A stretch of DNA of 34,154 nucleotides, taken from NCBI GenBank assembly GCA_029982755.1, contig JARRBR010000019.1, forward strand, positions 1 to 34,154. Direction: 5' to 3'. Origin of the DNA: Rhodocyclaceae bacterium. GTDB lineage: Bacteria > Pseudomonadota > Gammaproteobacteria > Burkholderiales > Rhodocyclaceae. A program made the translations under genes and the position numbers. The notes beneath the pieces were generated by a model. That model did no database searches and had not been told where the DNA came from. It saw nothing but the letters and a program-made list of their open reading frames with translations. Shown here piece by piece: positions 15,660 to 25,743 of the stretch. Within the stretch, counting starts at the first letter, position 1. Each line of letters opens with the position of its first letter.

Positions 15660-17300
15660 ATGTCGAAAATCGCATACGAACAAGGACTGGACAAGAATCC
15701 GGCCAACTACGTGCCGCTGTCGCCGCTCAGCTTCATCGAGCGCACCGCGATGGTGTATCCGACGCGCACCAGCGTCGTGCATGGCACCCGCAGCTATACC
15801 TGGAGCGAAACCTACGCCCGCTGCCGCCGCCTGGCGAGCGCGCTGGTCGCCAACGGCGTCGGCAAGGGCGACACCGTCGCGGTGATGCTGCCCAACGTGC
15901 CGCCGATGTTCGAGGCCCACTTCGGCGTGCCGATGACCGGCGCCGTGCTCAACACGCTCAACACCCGCCTCGACGCCGAGGCCATCGCCTTCATGCTGCA
16001 GCACGGCGAAGCCAAGGTGCTGATCACCGACCCCGAGTTCGCGAGCGTGATCCGCGCCGCGCTGGAGCTGCTCGAGGGCGACAAGCCGCTGGTCATCGAC
16101 GCGCTCGATGAGGAATACCCTGGCACGGACCGCGTCGGCACGCTGCTGTACGAGGACTTCCTCGCCGCCGGCAACCCCGACTTCCAGTGGAGCCTGCCTG
16201 CCGACGAGTGGGACGCGATCGCGCTCAACTACACTTCCGGCACCACCGGCAACCCCAAGGGCGTGGTCTACCACCACCGCGGCGCCTACCTCAACGCCGC
16301 CTCCAACATCATCAGCTGGGGCATGCCGCAGCACTCGGTGTACCTGTGGACGCTGCCGATGTTCCACTGCAACGGCTGGTGCTTCCCGTGGACCATGGCG
16401 GCCAACGCCGGCGTCAACGTCTGCCTGCGCAAGGTCGACCCGGCGCTGATCTACGAGCTGATCCGCCGCCACAAGGTCAGCCACATGTGCGGCGCGCCGA
16501 TCGTCTATGGCATGCTGATCAACGCCCCCGACGCGCTGCGCGCCGGCATCGAGCACAGCGTCGCCGGCCTCATCGCCGGTGCCGCGCCCCCGGCCGCGAT
16601 CATCGAGGGCGCCGAGCGCATCGGCTTCGACATCACCCACGTCTATGGCCTGACCGAGACCTACGGCCCGGCTTCGGTGTGCGCCAAGCACCCCGAGTGG
16701 AACGAACTGCCGATCGACCGCCGCGCCGAGCGCAACGGCCGCCAGGGCGTGCGCTACCACATGCAGGAAGCGATCACCGTGCTCGACCCGGTCACGATGG
16801 AGCCGGTGCCCGCCGACGGCGAGACCATGGGCGAGATCATGTTCCGCGGCAACCTGGTCATGAAGGGCTACCTCAAGAACGAGAAGGCCACCAACGAGGC
16901 CTTCGCCGGCGGCTGGTTCCACACCGGCGACCTGGCCGTGATGCACCCGGACGGCTACGTCAAGATCAAGGACCGCTCCAAGGACGTGATCATCTCCGGC
17001 GGCGAGAACATCTCCTCGCTGGAAGTGGAAGAGGTGCTGTATCGCCACCCCGCGGTGATGACCGCCGCCGTGGTCGCCAAGCCCGATGAGAAGTGGGGCG
17101 AGGTGCCGGCCGCCTACATCGAGGTCAAGGACGGCGCCGGCGTGACCGCCGACGACATCATCGCCCACTGCCGCGAGCACCTGGCGCGCTACAAGGTGCC
17201 CAAGCACATCGAGTTCTGCGTGCTGCCCAAGACCTCGACCGGCAAGATCCAGAAGTTCGCCCTGCGCGAGATGGCCAAGTCGGCCTCCGCGATCGAATAA
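15660..17300 (+). CDS. AMP-dependent acyl-CoA synthetase/ligase
   Basis: LNYTSGTTGNPKGVVYHHRGAYL, YGLTETYGPASVC, GWFHTGDLAVMHPDGYVKIKDRSKDVIISGGENISSLEVEE, TGKIQKFALRE. Confidence 0.95.
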   Translation: MSKIAYEQGLDKNPANYVPLSPLSFIERTAMVYPTRTSVVHGTRSYTWSETYARCRRLASALVANGVGKGDTVAVMLPNVPPMFEAHFGVPMTGAVLNTLNTRLDAEAIAFMLQHGEAKVLITDPEFASVIRAALELLEGDKPLVIDALDEEYPGTDRVGTLLYEDFLAAGNPDFQWSLPADEWDAIALNYTSGTTGNPKGVVYHHRGAYLNAASNIISWGMPQHSVYLWTLPMFHCNGWCFPWTMAANAGVNVCLRKVDPALIYELIRRHKVSHMCGAPIVYGMLINAPDALRAGIEHSVAGLIAGAAPPAAIIEGAERIGFDITHVYGLTETYGPASVCAKHPEWNELPIDRRAERNGRQGVRYHMQEAITVLDPVTMEPVPADGETMGEIMFRGNLVMKGYLKNEKATNEAFAGGWFHTGDLAVMHPDGYVKIKDRSKDVIISGGENISSLEVEEVLYRHPAVMTAAVVAKPDEKWGEVPAAYIEVKDGAGVTADDIIAHCREHLARYKVPKHIEFCVLPKTSTGKIQKFALREMAKSASAIE

Positions 17301-17329
17301 GCCCCCCTCCTCCGCCGCGCCCACGGCAA

Positions 17330-17358
17330 CCGGCCCGCTGTCGCAAGACACGGGCCGG
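17330..17358. terminator. Strong hairpin with GCAA tetraloop between acyl-CoA ligase and permease
   Basis: CCGGCCCGCTGTC-GCAA-GACACGGGCCGG, 12 bp with one bulge; no U-tract, so attenuator/processing or terminator role is uncertain. Confidence 0.4.
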
Positions 17359-17400
17359 CGGGCCGGCTCATGCCCAAAACAAACACAACCGGAGTCCCCC

Positions 17401-18819
17401 TTGCCCATTCAACGCCAACACGGCGCCGAGCACCCCTACTGGCCGCTCGGCCCCTTCAAGCTGCGCCTGCCCTTCATCCACTACCGCTGGGAATTCCCCG
17501 AGATGATCCAGGGCCTGATCATGTTCGTGGTCAGCCTCGGCATGATCCCGCTGCTGATGAAGTACCTCGGCATGCCCTACGAGGCCGCGCTCGCCTTCTG
17601 CGTCATCGCCGGCATCGGCTACCTGCTGCCCGCGCTGCTCGGCGTGCCGCTGGTGCCGGGCTGGATCACCCCGGCCATTCCCGTGGTGCTGCTGTTCCTG
17701 CAGGGCTTCGAGCCCGGACCGGAGGCGGTCAAGGCGATGTTCGCGCTGCAGGTCGAGGTGTTCGTCATCTTCCTGTTCCTCGGCCTCACCGGCCTGGGCG
17801 ACAAGCTGGTGACGATCATCCCCAACTCGCTCAAGAGCGGCATCATCATCGGCGCCGGCATCGCCGCGATGATGGGCGAGCTCAAGAGCGGCGGCCGCAT
17901 CGACAGCACCCCGATCTCGCTGCTGATCGGCTCGATCGTGTCGGCCTACATCCTGTTCTCGCTGTCGTTCAAGCACATCGTCGAGACCAACAGGCTCGCC
18001 AAGGCGATCTCCAACTTCGGCATGATCCCCGGCATGATCATCGCGATGATCGTGGGCTGGGCGGTCGGTGAATACCCGCTGCCGAAGATCGAATGGGGCA
18101 TCACCCAGCCCGATTTCGGCCTGATGATGGACTACCTGGTGTTCAACGTCGGCATGCCGAGCGTGGACATGTTCCTGCTCGCGATCCCGACCGCGATCAT
18201 CGCCTACGTCATCGCCTTCGGCGACATCCTGGTCGGCTTCACGCTGTGCAAGCGCGTCGATCACCTGCGCCAGGACGAGAAGATCGAACTCGACGTCACC
18301 CGGGTGCACATGGTCACCGCGCTGCGCAACGGCCTGCACGCCCTGCTCGCGCCCTGGCCCGGCCTCGCCGGCCCGCTGTGGACCGCCGCCCACGCCACCG
18401 TCGCCGAACGCTATGCGCTCGGCCGCAAGGCGATGGACTCGATCTACTCGGGTGGCGGCACCTTCTGGATCACCGGCCTGATCGCGGTGTTCATCCTGCC
18501 CCTGGTCACCATCTTCAAGCCGGTGCTGCCGATCGCGCTGTCGCTGACCCTGGTGCTGACCGCCTACATCTGCATCATGGTGGGCATGGAAGAGCTGAAG
18601 AACTCGACCGAGCGCGGCGTCGCCGGCATCGTCGCGGTGACGCTGGCGATGCCCGACCCGAAGGCGACCGTGTACGCGGTGGTGATCGGCCTGCTGCTGT
18701 GGTGGCTGATCGAGCGCCCGAACGCCGCCCAGCGCGCCAGGACCGATCTGTCGATCATCGGCGACAACACCGCCGCGATCGAGGCCGGCGACGAACACGG
18801 GGTCGCGCAGAAGAGCTGA
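17401..18819 (+). CDS. Multi-TM permease, xanthine/uracil (NCS2/SLC23)-like
   Basis: TTG start; multiple TM segments (GWITPAIPVVLLFLQGF, NSLKSGIIIGAGIAAMMGELKSGG, DMFLLAIPTAIIAYVIAFGDILVGFTL). Confidence 0.65.
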   Translation: MPIQRQHGAEHPYWPLGPFKLRLPFIHYRWEFPEMIQGLIMFVVSLGMIPLLMKYLGMPYEAALAFCVIAGIGYLLPALLGVPLVPGWITPAIPVVLLFLQGFEPGPEAVKAMFALQVEVFVIFLFLGLTGLGDKLVTIIPNSLKSGIIIGAGIAAMMGELKSGGRIDSTPISLLIGSIVSAYILFSLSFKHIVETNRLAKAISNFGMIPGMIIAMIVGWAVGEYPLPKIEWGITQPDFGLMMDYLVFNVGMPSVDMFLLAIPTAIIAYVIAFGDILVGFTLCKRVDHLRQDEKIELDVTRVHMVTALRNGLHALLAPWPGLAGPLWTAAHATVAERYALGRKAMDSIYSGGGTFWITGLIAVFILPLVTIFKPVLPIALSLTLVLTAYICIMVGMEELKNSTERGVAGIVAVTLAMPDPKATVYAVVIGLLLWWLIERPNAAQRARTDLSIIGDNTAAIEAGDEHGVAQKS

Positions 18820-18900
18820 TCCCGAGACCACCGGCGGCGAGGCGCGACGCTTCGCCGCGGCATGGACCGCCACGGGGGCTGGTGCGGGTAGCCGACGAGG

Positions 18901-19227
18901 CTACCAGCCCAGCCCCTTTCTCATCGCCAGCAGCACCGCCATGCCGAGGATGAAGGGCAGCCAGGGATTGCGCCAGCGCAGCGCCACCGCGAGCACCACC
19001 AGCCCGGCGGCGAACTTGGGGTTCAAGGGCGAGACCTCGCCGCCGTCGATCAGCAGGTCCGGCATCACCAGCGCCGACAGCGCGGCCGCCGGCGCATAGC
19101 GCAGCGCACGCTGCAGCGCGGGCGGCAGCCGCCCCTTCTCGCCGAGCAGGATGAAGCTGCCGCGGGTGCCGACGGTGGTCATCGCCATCAGCGCGAACGC
19201 CACCCACAACCAGACACCCTCGATCAC
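18901..19227 (-). CDS. azlD: AzlD-family branched-chain amino acid exporter subunit
   Basis: VIEGVWLWVAFALMAMTTVGTRGSFILLGEKGRLPPALQRALRYAPAAALSALVMPDLL; GTG start overlaps the azlC stop (GTGA). Confidence 0.85.
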   Translation of the reverse strand: MIEGVWLWVAFALMAMTTVGTRGSFILLGEKGRLPPALQRALRYAPAAALSALVMPDLLIDGGEVSPLNPKFAAGLVVLAVALRWRNPWLPFILGMAVLLAMRKGLGW

Positions 19228-19928
19228 GACCGCCTCCCGCGCTGCTGCCAGTGCTCGGCGGCGAAGCCCGCCGCGATGCCGAGCGCGATGCCGGCCACCA
19301 CGCCGAGGCGCAGTGGCAGCCCGCGCAGCAGCACCGCGCCCAGCCCGCCGACCAGCGCCGCCACCAGCATCGGCCGCGTGCGCACCATCGGCAGCACCAT
19401 CACCATCAGCGCGATCGTCACCATGAACTCCAGCGACCAGTCGCGCGGCACGAACTCCGCGCCGAAAATGCCGAGCGCGGTGCAGCCCTGCCACACGCAC
19501 CAGTTGAACGCCGAGGGCGCGATGTAGTAGCCCCAGCGCCAGTGCGGATCCTCGGCCTTCAGCAGCTTGTCGACACCGACCGCGAACACGCCATCGACCA
19601 GCAGGTAGCTCGACGCCAGCCGGCGGGCGAAGGAGCTGTCATGGAAGACCGGCGCGATCGCCGCGCTGAAGATCACGAAGCGCAGGTTGAGCGCGAGCGC
19701 GGTGAGCATGATCAGCCACAGCGGCGCGCCGGCGGCGATCAGCGGCAGCGCGCCGAGCTGGGCGGTGCCGGCATAGACCAGCAGGTTCATGCCGAGCGAC
19801 TCGAGCTCGGTGAGACCGATCGAGCGCATCGCGATGCCGGTGACCATCGCCCACGGCACGAGGCCGACCGAGATCGGCAGGAAGTCGCGCAGGCCCTCGC
19901 GGGCACCGCGGCGAAATGCGGATTCCAT
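19224..19928 (-). CDS. azlC: AzlC-family branched-chain amino acid exporter subunit
   Basis: FRRGAREGLRDFLPISVGLVPWAMVTGIAMRSIGLTELESLGMNLLVYAGTAQLGALPLIAAGAP. Confidence 0.9.
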   Translation of the reverse strand: MESAFRRGAREGLRDFLPISVGLVPWAMVTGIAMRSIGLTELESLGMNLLVYAGTAQLGALPLIAAGAPLWLIMLTALALNLRFVIFSAAIAPVFHDSSFARRLASSYLLVDGVFAVGVDKLLKAEDPHWRWGYYIAPSAFNWCVWQGCTALGIFGAEFVPRDWSLEFMVTIALMVMVLPMVRTRPMLVAALVGGLGAVLLRGLPLRLGVVAGIALGIAAGFAAEHWQQRGRRS

Positions 19929-20019
19929 CAGCGCTCCGGGAAAAAGCAGCGGAGCATAGCAGCCCGCGCTGCCATGCGTGCCCTCGCCGCGCCGCCCGGG
20001 GCGCATGCGCCGGCAAATT

Positions 20020-20595
20020 TCAGAAGCCGAGCGATTCGCCGGCGCCGGCCAGGGTCGCGATGCCGAGGCCGAGGAAGATCGCCGCCGCGATGCCATGCAC
20101 CAGCTTCACCGGCATGCGCGCCGCGATGCGGTCGCCGAGCAGCACCGCCGGCACGTTGGCGATCATCATGCCGAGCGTGGTGCCGGCCACGACGGCGGCC
20201 AGCGCCTGGTACTGCGCCGCCAGGGCCACCGTGGCGACCTGGGTCTTGTCGCCCATCTCGGCGAGGAAGAAGGCGATCAGCGTCGCCCCGAACACGCCGT
20301 AGCGCGGCAGCTTCGCGTCCTCCTCGTCGAGCTTGTCCGGGATCAGCGTCCACACCGCCATCGCGATGAAGGACAGGCCGAGCACCCAGCGCAGCGTCTG
20401 CGGTCCCATCAGCGTGGTGAGCCAGGTGCCGACCGCGGCGGCGAAGGCGTGGTTGGCCAGGGTCGCGACCAGGATGCCGAGCACGATCGGCCCGGGGCGG
20501 CGGAACTTGGCGGCGAGGATGAAGGCGAGCAGCTGGGTCTTGTCGCCGATTTCGGCGAGCGCGACGATGGCGGTGGAGACGAGAAAGGCGTCCAT
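20020..20595 (-). CDS. TMEM165/GDT1 (UPF0016) family cation transporter
   Basis: Two signature motifs: ALAEIGDKTQLLAFILAAKF and LAEMGDKTQVATVALAAQY. Confidence 0.93.
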   Translation of the reverse strand: MDAFLVSTAIVALAEIGDKTQLLAFILAAKFRRPGPIVLGILVATLANHAFAAAVGTWLTTLMGPQTLRWVLGLSFIAMAVWTLIPDKLDEEDAKLPRYGVFGATLIAFFLAEMGDKTQVATVALAAQYQALAAVVAGTTLGMMIANVPAVLLGDRIAARMPVKLVHGIAAAIFLGLGIATLAGAGESLGF

Positions 20596-20638
20596 GGCGG
20601 GCGGGAGAAGGGAGGAAGAGGCGCGGCACGGCGCCGGC

Positions 20639-20659
20639 GCACGATCCGCGGCATCGTGC
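20639..20659 (-). terminator. Hairpin downstream of the RND pump gene
   Basis: GCACGAT-CCGCGGC-ATCGTGC, 7-bp stem with 7-nt loop, directly after the RND stop codon. Confidence 0.35.
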
Positions 20660-20673
20660 CGCGGCGCAGCATT

Positions 20674-23600
20674 CTATCGGCCGCCGCGCTGCATGGCCAT
20701 CCGGTAAACCAGCGGCACCGCGAACAGGGTCAGCACGGTCGAGAACCCCAGGCCCCACACGATGCTGGCCGCCACCGGCCCCCACATCAGCGACTTGCCG
20801 CCCAGGCCGATCGCCAGCGACAGCAGGCCACCGATGGTCGTGGTCGAGGTGATCAGGATCGGCACCACGCGCCGGCGCGCGGCGTAGATGGCGGCGTGCT
20901 GGACGCTCATGCCGGCTTCCCTGCGCTCGTTGGCGGCATCGATCAGCACGATCGCGGAGTTCACCGCGATGCCGGTGAGCGCGATCACGCCGTACAGCGT
21001 GTACAGCGACAGCGGGTTGCCCGACACGATCAGGCCGAGCACCACGCCGGTGAAGGCGAGCGGCACGGTGAGCAGGATGATCAGCGGCTGCCAGTAGCTG
21101 CGGAACTGGGTGGCGAGGATCAGGTAGATCAGCCCGATGCCGAGCAGGAACAGCTTGCCCATCGCGTCCAGGCTCTCCTGGATGTCCTCCAGTTCGCCGG
21201 AGAAATCCAGCTCCACGCCGGGGAAGCGCGGCTGCAGCCGGACCCAGGCCGCCTTCAGGCGGTCGTTGGCCTCGACGGTGTCGATCTGCGTGCGGTCGAG
21301 CTCGGCCTCGACGGTGATCGCGCGCGTGAGCTGGTAGTGGCGGATGTAGCCCTTGGACAGGCGCAGCTCGTGATCCACCAGCTCGCCGAGCTGCACGCTG
21401 CGGCCATCGGCCAGCGGCACCACGCGCTGCAGCAGTTCGGTGACGTCGTTGAGGCTTTCCGGGCGTGCGCGCACCACCACCTCGAGCTTCTCGCCGCCGT
21501 CGCGGGTGGTGGCGACGAGCTCGCCCTCGCCGTACAGGCGCAGCAGGCGCGCCACCTCGGCCGGGTTGACGCCGGCACGCGCGAGCTTCTCGCGGTTGAG
21601 CGCGAGCCGCATCTCGCTGCGGCCCGGGACGTCGTCGTCGGTCAGGTCCTTCACCCCGGGCAGGCGGGCGACCTCGGCGAGCAGCGCATCGGCGGCGGCA
21701 CGCAGCTCGGGGTAGTCGTCCGACTTGATCTTCACCGAGATCGGCTTCGCGGTGGGCGGGCCGCCCTTCATTTCCAGGAAGGAGAACTTCGCCTCGCCCT
21801 CGAGGGCCTCGATCAGGGGGCGAACGCTGGCGATGATCTCGCCGGTGTCGCGCATGTCGGCCGCGCGCGGCAGCAGCGAGACCAGCACCTGGGCGTACTG
21901 GTCGCCATAGACCGGCTCGGTGTCGGTGAATTTGAGCCCGGCATAGGTCGCGATCGAGCGCAGCTCGCTGCCGTCGATCGCCCGCTCCAGCACCTGCGCC
22001 GCGCGCTCCGCCTCGGCCAGCGTGCGCTCGGGCGTGACCCCGGCCGGCATGTCCACGCTGACGTAGAACAGCCGCATCGAGTCGAAGGCGAAGAACTGCA
22101 CCTTCACCAGCCCGGTCGCCACCGCGCCGCCCGCCGCCGCCACCAGCAGGACCAGCCCCGCGGCCGCCAGCCGCCGCCGGCGCAGCACCGCCACCAGTGC
22201 GCGCGCGTACTTCACCCGCAGCCAGTGGGTCAGGCGTTCGCGCAGCACCTGCGCGCGCGTGCGCCGCGCCGGCGCCATGCCCAGCGCGAGGATGTGGGTG
22301 GGCAGGATCCAGAACGCCTCGGCCAGGCTCACCAGCAGGCCGACGGTGACCACGAAGGGCACGACGAACATGAAGCTGCCGAGGATGCCCGGCAGCAGCA
22401 TCAGCGGCAGGAACGCGGCGATCGTGGTCAGCACCGAGGACAGCACCGGCAGCCCGACCTCCGTGACGCCGCCGATCACCGCCTCGCGCGGCTCGTCGCC
22501 GCGCTGCAGGCGGTAGTAGATCGCCTCGACGATCACCACCGCGTCGTCCACCAGCATGCCGAGCGCGATCACCACGCCGAGCAGCACCGTGAGGTTCAGC
22601 GTGGAGCCGATCAGGTCCACCGCGATGAAGGTGCCCGCGAGCGCGAACGGCACCCCCAGCCCGACCAGCAGTGCGAGCCGCGAACCGAGAAAGACCCAGC
22701 ACATCACCAGCACCGCGAACAGGCCGAAGATCGCGTTCGACTCCATCACCCCGATCGCGTGGCGGGTGGCGTGGGTCTGGTCGTCGATCAGCCCCAGCTG
22801 CACGCCCTGCGCGGCCAGCAGCGGGTTGCGCGCGGCCGCGAAGGCCTGCAGGCGCTCGACCAGCTCCAGCGTGTTGGTGCCGGCCTGCTTGTTGATCGAC
22901 AGCATGATCGACGGCTGGCCGTTGTAGCTGACGAGCTGGCTCGGGCGCTCGTGGCTGCGGACCACCTCGGCCACCTCGTCGAGCGCCACCCGCCCGTGCG
23001 CCGTCACCACCGCTGCCTGCGCCAGCGTCTCCGGATCGGGCGTCTTGCCCTCCATGCGCACCAGCCATTCGCGGTCCTGCACCCGCACCCGCCCGGCCAG
23101 CGTATTGCGGAACCAGGCGGCGACGCCGTCGGCCACCTCCACCGGCGACAGGCCGGCGGCCGCCACCCGCGCCGGGTCGAAATCCACATGCAGCTCGGGC
23201 TCGTCGAGACCGGCGGCGATCACCTGGTCCACCCCGGCCAGGCCCTCGAGCTCCTTCTTCACCAGGAAGCCGGCGCGCCGCAGGGTCTCGCCGCCACTGC
23301 CGTGCAGGATCAGGATCGCGGTCGGAAAACCGTTGGAGCTGGTTATCTCCATCACCGCCGGATCGGTGGCATCGAACGGCAGCTCGGCCGAGGCCTTGTT
23401 CTGGATCTCCCGTCGCAGGTCGTTGACGCGCTTGTCGAACTGGCGCTCGCCCAGCTCCTCGAAGCGCACCAGGATCGAGGACACGCCCTCGCGGCTCGAC
23501 GACGAGGCGAAGCGGATGTCCTTGACCTGCTTGATCGCGTCCTCGAGCGGGCCGGTGAGCTCGCGCTCGACGTCCTCGGCGGAGGCGCCGGGCAGCGTGG

Positions 23601-23748
23601 TGATGATGCTGACCCAGTTGAAGTTGATCTCCGGGTCCTGCGCCCGCGGCAGCGTCAGGTAGCTGAACAGGCCGCCCAGCAGCACCATCAGGAAGGCGAT
23701 GTTGGCGAGCGGATGGTTGTCGATCAGCCGCCCGTACAGGCCTTTCAC
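20674..23748 (-). CDS. RND-family efflux transporter permease (HAE1/AcrB-like)
   Basis: GTG start (VKGLYGRLIDNHPLANIAFLMVLLGGLFSYLTLPRAQDPEINF); GVVIALGMLVDDAVVIVEAIYYRLQRG with the conserved TM4 Asp pair. Confidence 0.93.
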   Translation of the reverse strand: MKGLYGRLIDNHPLANIAFLMVLLGGLFSYLTLPRAQDPEINFNWVSIITTLPGASAEDVERELTGPLEDAIKQVKDIRFASSSSREGVSSILVRFEELGERQFDKRVNDLRREIQNKASAELPFDATDPAVMEITSSNGFPTAILILHGSGGETLRRAGFLVKKELEGLAGVDQVIAAGLDEPELHVDFDPARVAAAGLSPVEVADGVAAWFRNTLAGRVRVQDREWLVRMEGKTPDPETLAQAAVVTAHGRVALDEVAEVVRSHERPSQLVSYNGQPSIMLSINKQAGTNTLELVERLQAFAAARNPLLAAQGVQLGLIDDQTHATRHAIGVMESNAIFGLFAVLVMCWVFLGSRLALLVGLGVPFALAGTFIAVDLIGSTLNLTVLLGVVIALGMLVDDAVVIVEAIYYRLQRGDEPREAVIGGVTEVGLPVLSSVLTTIAAFLPLMLLPGILGSFMFVVPFVVTVGLLVSLAEAFWILPTHILALGMAPARRTRAQVLRERLTHWLRVKYARALVAVLRRRRLAAAGLVLLVAAAGGAVATGLVKVQFFAFDSMRLFYVSVDMPAGVTPERTLAEAERAAQVLERAIDGSELRSIATYAGLKFTDTEPVYGDQYAQVLVSLLPRAADMRDTGEIIASVRPLIEALEGEAKFSFLEMKGGPPTAKPISVKIKSDDYPELRAAADALLAEVARLPGVKDLTDDDVPGRSEMRLALNREKLARAGVNPAEVARLLRLYGEGELVATTRDGGEKLEVVVRARPESLNDVTELLQRVVPLADGRSVQLGELVDHELRLSKGYIRHYQLTRAITVEAELDRTQIDTVEANDRLKAAWVRLQPRFPGVELDFSGELEDIQESLDAMGKLFLLGIGLIYLILATQFRSYWQPLIILLTVPLAFTGVVLGLIVSGNPLSLYTLYGVIALTGIAVNSAIVLIDAANERREAGMSVQHAAIYAARRRVVPILITSTTTIGGLLSLAIGLGGKSLMWGPVAASIVWGLGFSTVLTLFAVPLVYRMAMQRGGR

Positions 23749-24764
23749 TGCGCGCCCCCGCTCGCCTGCGCGCGCTCCGGCGCGGCGCGCAGGCCGAGCG
23801 CGAAGCGGCCCTCGTCCACCACCGCGGTCTGCGGCGGCCAGTCCACCGCCACCGGCCGCCCGGCCTGGGCCTTGGGCAGCGGCACGAACACCGCCTCGCC
23901 CTCGCGCACCACCCATACCCCGAGGCGACCGTCGCGCTGCTGCAGGTAGGCGGGCGGCAGATGCGGCACCGTGCTGCGCCAGCGCAGTTCGCCGGCCAGG
24001 CCGGGCGTCAGCTCGCCGTCGCCGGCGAGCACCACGTCGCGTGCCTGCCCGGCGGCGTCCACCACCTGCGAGATGCGGCGGATATGCACCGGATGTTCGG
24101 CATCGCCGACGGCCAGCGTCCACGCCCCGGCGGCCTGCAGCGCGTCGATCTGGCCTTCCGGCACGCGCGCATGGACCTCGGCGTCCGCGCTGGCGGCCAG
24201 CACCAGCAGCGGCGTGCCGGGCGCGGCGAGATCGCCGACCGCGGCCAGGCGCTCGCGCACCACGCCGTCGAAGGGCGCACAGATCACCGTGCGCGCCAGC
24301 GCGAGCTCGGCCGCCGCCTGCGCGGCGCGGGCCGCATCGCGCTCGCTCTGCAGCACGCCGACCTCGGTCTCGCGGATGCGCAGCCCGTCGGCACTGATGA
24401 AGCCGCGCGCGGCGAGCGCCCGCGACTGCTCGAGCTGGGCACGGGCGAGGCGGATGCGGCTGTCGATGAGCGCGATCTGGGCGCGCACGCGCTCGAGTTC
24501 GATGCGAAAGCTCGCGTCGTCCAGCCGCACCAGCTCCGCGTCGCGCGCCACGAAGGCGCCGACCCGCGCCGGCATGGCGACGACGCGCGCCGACAGTTCG
24601 GCGGCGATGCGCGCCTCCTCCTGCGCGACCACGGTGGCCGGAGCACGGAACTCGGGATAGATCGCGATCGCGGCGAGCGGTCGCGGCGACCACTCGGCCG
24701 CGCGCAGCGTCAGCGGCAGCAGGAGGGCGATGAGCACCAGCATGAAGCGTCGGAACGGACTCAT
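23745..24764 (-). CDS. RND efflux periplasmic adaptor (membrane fusion protein)
   Basis: Signal peptide followed by a HlyD/MFP pattern (ARVVAMPARVGAFVARDAELVRLDDASFRIELERVRAQ...ICAPFDGVVRERLAAVGDLAAPGTPLLVLA); stop overlaps the RND start. Confidence 0.92.
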   Translation of the reverse strand: MSPFRRFMLVLIALLLPLTLRAAEWSPRPLAAIAIYPEFRAPATVVAQEEARIAAELSARVVAMPARVGAFVARDAELVRLDDASFRIELERVRAQIALIDSRIRLARAQLEQSRALAARGFISADGLRIRETEVGVLQSERDAARAAQAAAELALARTVICAPFDGVVRERLAAVGDLAAPGTPLLVLAASADAEVHARVPEGQIDALQAAGAWTLAVGDAEHPVHIRRISQVVDAAGQARDVVLAGDGELTPGLAGELRWRSTVPHLPPAYLQQRDGRLGVWVVREGEAVFVPLPKAQAGRPVAVDWPPQTAVVDEGRFALGLRAAPERAQASGGAQ

Positions 24765-24828
24765 CGCACCTCGGTCACGGAAATCGCGGCACAGGGAGCC
24801 ACCGCATGGGAAGCCGCCCGCCGCAAGC

Positions 24829-25743
24829 TCAGCCCTGGTCGATGACCCGGAAACGCAGCGTCGGCGCGGTGAAGTCGTCGGGCGTCGCCCCCAGGCCGAT
24901 CTCGCCCTCGCCGTACAGGGTGCAGGTGTCCCGGCGCAGCATCACCGGCGCCGCCGAGCCCACGAAGCGCACCCAGCTGCCGTTGCTGCTGAAGTCGGTC
25001 AGCAGGCACTGCCCGCCGGTCCACTCGATGCGCGCGTGACGGCGCGACACGCGCGCATCGTCGATGGGGAAGCCGACGCCCTCGCCGCGGCCGATGATCA
25101 GCGCCGCGTCGTCGGCATGCAGTTCGATGTGCTGGTCGAGGCGGTCGATGTCGATGCGGCGGACGGAACGCGCGCCATCCACCAGTTCGTGGTAGTCGAG
25201 CAGCGTGGTCAGCGTGGTCTCGGCGGTACGCGCGAAATCGACCCGCCACACCCGCATCGGCTCGGCCTTGCCCTTGATCGGGATGCGGTCCAGGCTGTGG
25301 CAGGCGATGCGCAGCGGCTCGGGCAGGCTGGCGAATACGGCATCGCCGATCAGCGTCTCGCCGGGCTGGGCGCGGTCGCTGAGGCGGGCGGCGACATTCA
25401 CCGCGTCGCCGTAGCAATCGCCGTCGTGCTCGACGATGGCGCCGCGATCGATGCCGGTCTTGACCCCCAGCGCGGCACGCCGGAGTTCGACGCTGGCGAG
25501 CTCGTGCAGCACTTCCTGCAGGTGAGCCCCGGCCTGTACCGCCACGACGGTGTCGTCGAACAGGACCAGCACCCCGTCGCCCAGATACTTCACCACCCGC
25601 CCGCCGGCGCAGGCGAGGTGGCGGCCGAGCGCGTGCGTACACCGGGTGACGATCTGCGTCGCCGCCACGTTGCCTGCCGACTCGAACAGACCGGTACTCC
25701 CCGTCAGATCGGCGAATACCACGGTCCTGACAGCTTGCTCCAC
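24829..25743 (-). CDS. Class III nucleotidyl cyclase domain fused to a C-terminal FHA domain
   Basis: VFADLTGSTGLFE...VKYLGDGVLVLFDD...YGDAVNVAARLSDRAQPGETLIGD, then IIGRGEGVGFPIDDARVSRRHARIEWTGGQCLLTDFSSNGSWV (FHA). GTG start. Confidence 0.9.
   Translation of the reverse strand: MEQAVRTVVFADLTGSTGLFESAGNVAATQIVTRCTHALGRHLACAGGRVVKYLGDGVLVLFDDTVVAVQAGAHLQEVLHELASVELRRAALGVKTGIDRGAIVEHDGDCYGDAVNVAARLSDRAQPGETLIGDAVFASLPEPLRIACHSLDRIPIKGKAEPMRVWRVDFARTAETTLTTLLDYHELVDGARSVRRIDIDRLDQHIELHADDAALIIGRGEGVGFPIDDARVSRRHARIEWTGGQCLLTDFSSNGSWVRFVGSAAPVMLRRDTCTLYGEGEIGLGATPDDFTAPTLRFRVIDQG

Noticed and set aside
14307-17408. 1033-aa minus-strand ORF
   Set aside because: Spans the acyl-CoA ligase antisense and the histidine kinase out of frame; GC artefact.
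18877-18908. Hairpin GTAGCC-GACGA-GGCTAC at the permease/azlD convergent junction as a bidirectional terminator
   Set aside because: Stem is short, overlaps the azlD stop codon and has no U-tract on either strand; not strong enough to report as a feature.
19978-23949. 1323-aa plus-strand ORF and 1046-aa minus-strand ORF (19928-23068)
   Set aside because: Antisense/off-frame to the RND pump; Arg/His/Gln/Asp-rich with no recognisable domain.
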